A DNA stretch of 5,334 bases from Bacteroidota bacterium (lineage in GTDB: Bacteria > Bacteroidota > Ignavibacteria > Kapaibacteriales > Kapaibacteriaceae). The notes under the pieces were generated by a model. It saw only the letters and a program-made list of their open reading frames with translations, was not told the origin of the DNA and did no database searches. The stretch lies in the NCBI GenBank assembly GCA_003488525.1, contig DNLG01000150.1, positions 1-5,334 of the forward strand, read 5' to 3'. Shown here piece by piece: positions 1 to 5,334 of this stretch (the stretch's first letter is position 1; each line of letters starts with the position of its first letter). The position numbers and the translations under genes were made by a program.

Positions 1-846
1 GGGGGCTCGTGGCGCATAGGATGCACCGGACCTCCGGGCGGGGGCAAGAGCTCATTTATTGAGCAGCTTGGTATGCAGCTCCTCTCGGCAGGCAGGCGTG
101 TGGCGGTACTGGCCGTTGATCCGAGTAGCCGGCGCACCGGTGGCAGTATTCTTGGTGACAAGGTTCGTATGCCGCTGCTGTCGACCCAGGAAAATGCATT
201 TGTCCGCCCGACACCATCGAAGGCTACGCTTGGTGGTGCCGCCCCCAGTACACGCGATGCGATTACCATCTGTGAAGAGGCCGGTTTCGATACGGTCATC
301 ATCGAGACCGTCGGCGTTGGTCAGAGTGAGACCGATGTGGCCGAGATGACCGACATGTTTGTGTTGCTTGCCTTGCCGAACAGCGGTGATGACGTCCAGG
401 GGATCAAGCGGGGTATCATGGAGGTTGCCGATGCGATCGTGGTGACGAAGGCCGATGTCGACCCTGCCGCAGCGAATCGCAGCGTGGCGACTCTCACCGG
501 AGCGCTTCGGTATATGTCGCATACCGAATCAGACCGTACCACTCCCGTGCTGGCGTGCTCTTCGCTCAGTGGCGAAGGCATTGACGAGGTTCTTCGACAG
601 ATCGAGTTCTTTTTTGACGATGCGCGCAATGAACACATACTTCGACGGCGGCGCCGTCAGCGTGGTGAGTGGTTCGACCGTGCCATCGAATCGGAGCTCA
701 TCAACAGACTGTCCGGACTCGGGGCGTTTCATGCCGCATGCCAGGTCATGCGAAGCCAGTGCATCGAAGGCACGGTCGCACCAAGTCTGGCCGTCCATCG
801 TCTGCTGGGTCGAGTTCTGTTAACTGTTCGTGAGGAACCAACATGA
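1..846 (+). CDS. meaB: MeaB/ArgK/MMAA-type GTPase, B12-dependent mutase chaperone (5' partial)
   Basis: This is a G3E-class P-loop GTPase that, in characterised relatives, guards and reloads adenosylcobalamin-dependent acyl-CoA mutases such as methylmalonyl-CoA mutase in the cytosol. The frame is open from base 1, so the start lies upstream; 281 residues are visible. Families of this type run to about 310-340, so roughly 40-55 N-terminal residues are missing. Counting from the first visible codon, the Walker A loop is at 10-18 (GPPGGGKSS). The family-specific switch I block is at 40-57 (DPSSRRTGGSILGDKVRM). The Walker B/G3 region is ETVGVGQSE at 102-110, followed by GDDVQGIKRGIME at 129-141. 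G4 is TKAD at 149-152, where many relatives have NKAD; I recall a Thr in human MMAA too. A SSLSGEGIDE stretch at 187-196 fits G5. The C-terminal part, from W224, fits the helical dimerisation arm. Its stop overlaps the next start. No mutase gene is visible. The family is secure; the exact partner mutase is not. Confidence 0.95.
   Translation, partial: GGSWRIGCTGPPGGGKSSFIEQLGMQLLSAGRRVAVLAVDPSSRRTGGSILGDKVRMPLLSTQENAFVRPTPSKATLGGAAPSTRDAITICEEAGFDTVIIETVGVGQSETDVAEMTDMFVLLALPNSGDDVQGIKRGIMEVADAIVVTKADVDPAAANRSVATLTGALRYMSHTESDRTTPVLACSSLSGEGIDEVLRQIEFFFDDARNEHILRRRRRQRGEWFDRAIESELINRLSGLGAFHAACQVMRSQCIEGTVAPSLAVHRLLGRVLLTVREEPT
831..836 (+). promoter_or_regulatory. Shine-Dalgarno site for the M24 peptidase gene
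   Basis: TGAGGA lies six bases before the ATG at 843, at good spacing for ribosome binding. It sits inside the last codons of the GTPase gene. Together with the ATGA stop/start overlap at 843-846, it supports this start and suggests translational coupling. Confidence 0.75.
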
Positions 847-2045
847 GTCAACTTTCCGTCATGCAACGTGCTGTTGCCGAAAGTGGCTTTGACGCATGGG
901 TACTGTATGACATGCGTCGTTCGAATGATCTAGCATGGGATGTGCTGCAGCTCGATCCTCAGGCTCACTGCACGCGTCGCTGGATGGTGATCATACCCGC
1001 GCAAGGCAGGCCCGTGAAGCTCACGCACCGTATGGAGCAGGATCCACTGTCGCATCTCAACATCGAGGCGGTGCTCTATGACACGCGCTCTTCCTGGAAC
1101 GAGGCCGTTGGAGCTTGCCTAGCCCCCTACAAGCGCATCGCCATGGAGTACTCACCCATGGGCGACCTTCCTGTGGTTAGCCGTGTTGACGCCGGAATGA
1201 TCGATCTTGTTCGGTCGTTCGGAGTTGAAGTGGGCTCTTCTGCCGATATGCTTCAGCAATTCACGGCGGTGCTTTCGGAGGATCAGATCGCCGGTGCATG
1301 TATGGCCGCCGGAGAGCTGCGCGAAACGGTGATGCGTGCTTTTGAACTGATCGCAACAGCCGTCGGAGAGAATCGACGGATCACGGAGTATGATGTTCAG
1401 TCGTTCATACTCTCGGAGTTCAAGCGAAAGGGGCTTGTGACGGATTCCGCGCCGATCGTTGCCATCGGACCCAATGCGGCCTCGCCACACTATGCTCCGT
1501 CGATCATCCGCAGCAGCGAAATCACATCGGAGATGGTTGTTCTGATCGATGCATGGTGCCGGCATGACAGTCCGGGATCGGTGTTTGCTGATATCACATG
1601 GGTCGGATACACCTCCGGGCATGTTCCCGATGATGTCGAGTCGGCCTTCTCGATCATTCGACGTGGACGCGATGCCGCGCTCGAGCTTGTGCGCGAGCGT
1701 TTTGCTCAGGGGGCGCCCATCGCTGGATATGAGGTCGACCGGGCATGCCGCTCGGTCATTGAAGATGCAGGCATGGGGCACGCATTTATCCATCGTACCG
1801 GACACAATATCACGACGCAGGTGCATGGACCGGGCGCGAACATGGATGACTTTGAGACGCACGACACGCGGCAGATCCTGCCAGGAACGTCCTTCTCGAT
1901 CGAGCCAGGAACGTACCTTCCCGACCTGATGGGTCTGCGCACGGAGATCGATGTGATCATCACGCATGACCGGCAAGTACTGGTGCCCAGCGAGCCCATA
2001 CAGAGGCATGTTCTGCCGATCCTGGCCGAGGGGTGGGCTGCGTGA
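843..2045 (+). CDS. M24-family metallopeptidase (Xaa-Pro dipeptidase/aminopeptidase type)
   Basis: A 400-residue pita-bread-fold metallopeptidase, expected to cut Xaa-Pro bonds in small peptides with a two-metal centre. Residues 1 to about 140 fit the creatinase-like N-terminal domain and about 150-395 the catalytic domain. All five expected metal ligands can be placed: D236 (LIDAW), D250 (FADITW), H321 (HRTGHNI), E354 (SIEPGTY) and E368 (LRTEIDV). H216 (SPHYAPS) and H328 (QVHGPG) fit the accessory active-site histidines. The two Asp ligands are 14 apart, against 11 in classical prolidases. With DITWVGY and GANMDDFETHDTR (331-343), this matches a subfamily I recall as Xaa-Pro peptidase family protein in Bacteroidota and Acidobacteria. 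There is no signal peptide, so it should be cytosolic. The ATG at 843 is chosen because of the Shine-Dalgarno site at 831-836 and the four-base overlap with the upstream gene. The family is secure; substrate is inferred, since non-peptidase members of the fold exist. Confidence 0.93.
   Translation: MSQLSVMQRAVAESGFDAWVLYDMRRSNDLAWDVLQLDPQAHCTRRWMVIIPAQGRPVKLTHRMEQDPLSHLNIEAVLYDTRSSWNEAVGACLAPYKRIAMEYSPMGDLPVVSRVDAGMIDLVRSFGVEVGSSADMLQQFTAVLSEDQIAGACMAAGELRETVMRAFELIATAVGENRRITEYDVQSFILSEFKRKGLVTDSAPIVAIGPNAASPHYAPSIIRSSEITSEMVVLIDAWCRHDSPGSVFADITWVGYTSGHVPDDVESAFSIIRRGRDAALELVRERFAQGAPIAGYEVDRACRSVIEDAGMGHAFIHRTGHNITTQVHGPGANMDDFETHDTRQILPGTSFSIEPGTYLPDLMGLRTEIDVIITHDRQVLVPSEPIQRHVLPILAEGWAA
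2028..2033 (+). promoter_or_regulatory. Shine-Dalgarno site deciding the TPR gene start
   Basis: GAGGGG ends eight bases before the GTG at 2042, a suitable spacing. The other in-frame GTG, at 2033, begins on the last base of this site and has no comparable purine-rich element before it. The site therefore favours 2042 as the start, giving a GTGA overlap with the M24 stop. Confidence 0.65.
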
Positions 2046-3883
2046 ATGTACTGATTGTCGGTTCGCGTTTGTTCCTGGTGCTCCTTCTTGCCACTGCTGC
2101 ATTGCAGCGACCTGCCCACGCACAGACGTCGGCGTCTCGAGTTCTGGCCAACGAGGAGGATAGTGACAAGTATCGTATGGCGGTGGCGTATGAGCGCACG
2201 GGCGATCTTCGAAATGCCGCACGACTCTATCAGGAGTTACATGCGTCACAGCCCAATGCCAGCGCCTACTTTCAGGGTGTTGTCCGCACGCTGACGGCCC
2301 TGGGTCAGTATGCTTCGCTATTGCCGCTCGCCGAAAAACATGCCAAGCTGATGGATTCGCCGAGCGTTATGCTGCTTGTCGGCACGCTCCATGCGCGGCT
2401 TAATCGACCCGAGCAGGCTCGCACATGGTGGGAGCAGGCGCGGTCGCTCTCAGGTGACGACGAAGCAACGCTTGTGCAGATCGGACGTGACCAGATGGAC
2501 GTGATGATGAACGCCGATGCGCTGGAGACATTTGTTGCGGCACGAGCTAAGAATGGATCGCCAACGGCCTATTCGGACGAGATATTCAAGCTTCGATCGG
2601 CCTCTGGTGATGTTACCGGTGCGGTAGCCGATGTTCTGGCGGCGTTCAGGGTCGACGCGGATGCGATGTCGGCCGAACGACGGCTCAGCGTTCTGCTATC
2701 CTATGAGAACGGTGCGTCGATCATTGCCGAGAACCTCGAGCAGCTCCCCACGAACGATCCTAAAAATCTCCGTCTGGCAGCATGGTTCTTTCGAGAAACA
2801 AAACGCTGGCCGCAGGCCTACGAGGTCGTCACCAAGCTTGATGCCCTGACGGGTCAGCCCGGTATGGAACTTCTGGTCTTTGCCGAAGGAGCGCGTGCAT
2901 CAGAAAACTATGACATCGCACTAACGGCCTACGACGAAGTCGTTCGACGCGCCAAGGATGGCAGCACTGTCATGTCAGCGGTCTTCGGTTCCGTGCGATG
3001 TCTGGAACTTCAGTTGCGCCTGAAGCGCAACCCTACGGCCGACGAGGCGCGGGAGATCATCAAGCGGTATGACGAGATCATCGGGCGCTTTGGAAGCAAT
3101 CCTGTTTCGGCCGATGCGCTCTACTTTTCGGCTCTTTTGCTCGACGAGGTGATCAGGGATACGGACGCTGCGCGCGATCGTCTGCTGCGTTTGCGAAGTG
3201 CCTGGAGAGCTTCACCACGTGCCGTTGACGGTTCGCTGCGTCTTGCCGACATCTTCATCGTCATGGGCGATGATGCTCGTGCCCGGGAAGTGCTCGCCGA
3301 GATCATCAGTGGTCCAAAGGGGCTTGTTGGTGACCGTGCAGATCTGGCACAGCTGAAGTTGGCCGATATGCTGCTATGGAGCGGCCAGCTCGACTCTGCC
3401 AAAACACTCTACATGCCCCTTACTGAATCAACAGGTTCGCTGGCATCGAATGACGCGATAGACCGCATGCTTCTGCTGAACCTTGCGCTCGACGATTCGG
3501 CCTCGGTGCGTTCGATCGCCAAGGCCGAAGGCCTGGTTGCGCGGAGGCGCCACGTCGAGGCAATATCACTGATCCAGGATGCCGTAAGCCGCATTCGAGA
3601 TGCAGACATGCGCGATCGTTCCCTGCTTCTTTGTGCACGAAGCTATATAGCGGTGGGCGACAGTGTGAATGCGATCTCAACGCTCAAGAAAATCATTGAA
3701 TCGAGTGTCGAGTCGATCTATGGCGATCGCGCAATGTGGCTTTATGCCGATCTGATCATCGCCCAGCGTGACAGCCGTCAGGCGATCACGATTCTTGAGA
3801 CTCTCCTTCGCAATTATCCACGATCCATCATTGCTCCCGATGCACGAGAACGCATACGCCGGTTGCGTGGCGATCTCAAGTGA
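2042..3883 (+). CDS. Exported tetratricopeptide-repeat protein, function unknown
   Basis: I do not recognise a specific family. Started at GTG 2042, the product has 613 residues; a GTG at 2033 would add three. The N terminus is a plausible Sec signal peptide: one Arg at 9, a hydrophobic core at about 10-21, and a signal peptidase I site after AHA at 25-27 (mature end QTSAS). No lipobox is seen. The rest is almost entirely helical, with TPR-like helix pairs clearest at about 43-70, 107-135, 357-386, 398-422, 433-460, 524-552 and 563-596. The pattern at 335-420 (YDEIIGRFGSNPVSADALYF) and the C-terminal LLRNYPRS...ARERIRRLRG resemble BamD/YbgF (CpoB)-style repeats, in which periplasmic or outer-membrane scaffolds are common. 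I see no enzymatic motif and no C-terminal sorting domain. It probably acts as a periplasmic scaffold or adaptor. It overlaps the M24 gene by four bases and precedes the M3 gene by 30. TPR and export calls are fairly firm; role is unknown. Confidence 0.88.
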   Translation: MNVLIVGSRLFLVLLLATAALQRPAHAQTSASRVLANEEDSDKYRMAVAYERTGDLRNAARLYQELHASQPNASAYFQGVVRTLTALGQYASLLPLAEKHAKLMDSPSVMLLVGTLHARLNRPEQARTWWEQARSLSGDDEATLVQIGRDQMDVMMNADALETFVAARAKNGSPTAYSDEIFKLRSASGDVTGAVADVLAAFRVDADAMSAERRLSVLLSYENGASIIAENLEQLPTNDPKNLRLAAWFFRETKRWPQAYEVVTKLDALTGQPGMELLVFAEGARASENYDIALTAYDEVVRRAKDGSTVMSAVFGSVRCLELQLRLKRNPTADEAREIIKRYDEIIGRFGSNPVSADALYFSALLLDEVIRDTDAARDRLLRLRSAWRASPRAVDGSLRLADIFIVMGDDARAREVLAEIISGPKGLVGDRADLAQLKLADMLLWSGQLDSAKTLYMPLTESTGSLASNDAIDRMLLLNLALDDSASVRSIAKAEGLVARRRHVEAISLIQDAVSRIRDADMRDRSLLLCARSYIAVGDSVNAISTLKKIIESSVESIYGDRAMWLYADLIIAQRDSRQAITILETLLRNYPRSIIAPDARERIRRLRGDLK

Positions 3884-3913
3884 TCACTCTTGAGCAATGA
3901 AGAAAGTTCACCC
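3884..3913 (+). other. Short intergenic gap without terminator
   Basis: These 30 bases between the TPR stop and the M3 start contain no convincing hairpin with a T-run and no recognisable promoter. A purine-rich stretch, GAAGAAAG at 3899-3906, ends seven bases before the ATG at 3914 and may be a weak ribosome-binding site. The gap is consistent with read-through within one operon. Confidence 0.6.
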
Positions 3914-5334
3914 ATGTCTCAGTTGACATTCACACAGCTTCCCTATCAGCGGCCGGACTGCGCCGAGCTGACATCACGGACACATGCGCTTGTTGAGCGC
4001 ATCACGTCAGCGACCAACGGCGAGGAAGTCCTGGCCTGCGTTGACGCATGGAACGCGTCACGTATCAGCACCTACACCATGGCTTCATTGGCCGAGGTGA
4101 AGTTCACGCAAAACGTCGCCGACGAGCAGGCAAAGGCCGAGAAGCTCTTCTTCGACGAAAACGGACCAACGATGACCGAGCTGGATATTGCTGTCTCGCA
4201 GGCTCTTCTGGCCTCCCCCTACCGGCAGGCCATCGATGAGAGATTCGGTTCGTTGTTTCTTACCCGATTGAAAAACTCGACCCTGACCTTCGACCCCTCG
4301 ATCAAGGACATGATCGTCCAGGAGTCGGAGCTCTGTACGCGGTACAACGAAATCACAGCGTCGGCCAAGATCGAAGTTGATGGTCAGACGTACAATCTCT
4401 CGACCATTCAGCGGCTGGTTATCGACCCTGACGCAGGTCTGCGAAAAAGGGCATATTCGGCAATGGGGGCATTCCTTCTTGACAATGCCCAGGAGCTTGA
4501 TGAGATCTTTGACAAACTCGTAAAGCTGCGCGCAAAGAAGGCCGCGCAGCTCGGCTATGCCTCCTATACTGACTTCCGCTACATCGAGTTCGGCCGAGTC
4601 GACTACACGGCGGCCGACGTCGAGAAGTTCCGCAATCAGGTCCTCGAGCACGTCGTGCCTCTGGCGGCAAAGCTCCGGCAGGCTCAGGCGCAGCGTCTCG
4701 GCATGACGTCGATGACGGCGGCCGATGAAAAGCTTCAGTTCATCGATGGCAATCCTGTTGCTTCTGGCGACCATGACTGGATCATTGAACGTGCCTCACG
4801 TATGTACAGCGAGCTCTCACCCGAAACAAACGAGTTCTTCCAGCTCATGCTGAGCAGTGATCTCATGGATCTTAAGAGCCGCGACAATAAGGCCACCGGT
4901 GGCTACTGTACCAGCTTCTCGGCCTACGGTCTGCCGTTCATCTTTGCAAACTTCAATCGCACCACGCACGACATCGAAGTCCTTACGCACGAGGCCGGTC
5001 ATGCATTCCAGGCCTATCGCAGCCGGAATCTGCCCGTACCGGAGTACTTCTGGCCAACGGCAGAGGCCTGTGAGATTCATTCGATGGGTATGGAATTCCT
5101 GACCTGGCCGTGGATGAACCTCTTTTTTGAGGACCAGACCGAGAAGTTCAAGTTCTATCATCTTCAAGGAGCATTGTTGTTCCTTCCTTACGGTTGTGCC
5201 GTGGATCACTTCCAGCACTGGATCTACGCCAATCCCGATGCGACGCCGCAGGAGCGCAACGCGCAGTGGCGTGAGATGGAAAAGATGTATCTGCCATGGC
5301 GCAATCCGGAGGGATTCCCTGCTTCCGAGCAGGG
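3914..5334 (+). CDS. M3-family zinc oligoendopeptidase (3' partial)
   Basis: A thimet/PepF-like zinc metallopeptidase that cleaves short oligopeptides, probably in the cytosol as no signal peptide is present. The frame stays open to the window edge; 473 residues are visible. Relatives of this type have about 550-570, so roughly 80-100 C-terminal residues are missing. The zinc motif HEAGH is at 359-363, with the third ligand most likely E387 in EACEIHSM (384-391), 28 residues after the first His, a spacing close to that of thimet oligopeptidase. The preceding block PFIFANFNRTTHDIEVLTHE (341-360) and the later FLPYGCAVDHFQHWIY (423-438) and YLPW (459-462) match the M3 subgroup annotated as oligoendopeptidase but distinct from true PepF (as I recall, TIGR02289), so I give no pepF symbol. 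Tyr and His residues at 426-438 probably line the substrate site. ATG 3914 is preferred over an in-frame TTG at 3890 because the protein pattern fits and a weak purine-rich site precedes it. Confidence 0.94.
   Translation, partial: MSQLTFTQLPYQRPDCAELTSRTHALVERITSATNGEEVLACVDAWNASRISTYTMASLAEVKFTQNVADEQAKAEKLFFDENGPTMTELDIAVSQALLASPYRQAIDERFGSLFLTRLKNSTLTFDPSIKDMIVQESELCTRYNEITASAKIEVDGQTYNLSTIQRLVIDPDAGLRKRAYSAMGAFLLDNAQELDEIFDKLVKLRAKKAAQLGYASYTDFRYIEFGRVDYTAADVEKFRNQVLEHVVPLAAKLRQAQAQRLGMTSMTAADEKLQFIDGNPVASGDHDWIIERASRMYSELSPETNEFFQLMLSSDLMDLKSRDNKATGGYCTSFSAYGLPFIFANFNRTTHDIEVLTHEAGHAFQAYRSRNLPVPEYFWPTAEACEIHSMGMEFLTWPWMNLFFEDQTEKFKFYHLQGALLFLPYGCAVDHFQHWIYANPDATPQERNAQWREMEKMYLPWRNPEGFPASEQ

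Noticed and set aside
644..658. Inverted repeat (GACGGCG, one base, CGCCGTC) inside the GTPase gene
   Set aside because: It lies in Arg-rich coding sequence. The nearby T-run at 610-615 is on the wrong side for a + strand terminator, and on the minus strand it would read as A. It looks incidental.
1152..2249. Long 365-codon open frame on the minus strand across the M24 gene and the start of the TPR gene
   Set aside because: It is antisense to a gene with five recognisable metal ligands and to the TPR signal peptide. Its translation shows no recognisable motif and is rich in Arg, His and Asp, as expected of a shadow frame.
3890..3892. In-frame TTG as an alternative start for the M3 gene
   Set aside because: TTG is a rarer start, no ribosome-binding site stands at suitable spacing, and the ATG at 3914 begins a normal family N terminus.
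3897..3926. Nine-codon frame (MKKVHPCLS) overlapping the M3 start, a possible leader peptide
   Set aside because: There is no good ribosome-binding site in front of it and no attenuator-like hairpin, and such a short frame is expected by chance.
4085..4774. 229-codon open frame on the minus strand within the M3 gene
   Set aside because: It lies wholly opposite a clear M3 peptidase, and its translation resembles no family I know; it is explained by the codon bias of the sense gene.

Overview
The window holds four tightly packed protein genes, all on the + strand, with almost no non-coding DNA. Base composition looks moderately GC-rich (not counted). The first gene enters from beyond the left edge and the last runs off the right edge. 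In order they encode: a MeaB/ArgK/MMAA-type GTPase that chaperones B12-dependent acyl-CoA mutases (5' end missing); an M24-family metallopeptidase of the Xaa-Pro dipeptidase/aminopeptidase type; a large exported tetratricopeptide-repeat (TPR) protein of unknown function; and an M3-family zinc oligoendopeptidase (3' end missing).

The layout is that of one operon. The GTPase stop and the M24 start share ATGA (843-846). The M24 stop and the best TPR start share GTGA (2042-2045). Only 30 bases separate the TPR stop from the M3 start. Good Shine-Dalgarno sequences precede the M24 and TPR starts, so translation is probably coupled along the run. No promoter or terminator is visible, and transcription probably begins upstream of the window. 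No RNA genes, insertion sequences, CRISPR arrays or long repeats were seen.

The organism is a bacterium. The M24 and M3 proteins resemble subfamilies that I recall from Bacteroidota/Chlorobiota-like (including Kapabacteria) and Acidobacteria-like genomes. This is a weak inference from remembered family patterns, not a search. The exported TPR protein suggests a cell with a periplasm.

The two peptidases look cytosolic, since neither has a signal peptide. They could act in series, with the M3 enzyme cutting oligopeptides and the M24 enzyme finishing Pro-containing fragments. Breakdown of Val, Ile, Met and Thr gives propionyl-CoA, whose use through methylmalonyl-CoA mutase needs the MeaB chaperone. 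This is a possible but unproven link between the first gene and the peptidases. The TPR protein is the least understood member. I see no clear evidence of a previously undescribed system; the region reads mostly as a housekeeping or catabolic operon with one uncharacterised exported protein.
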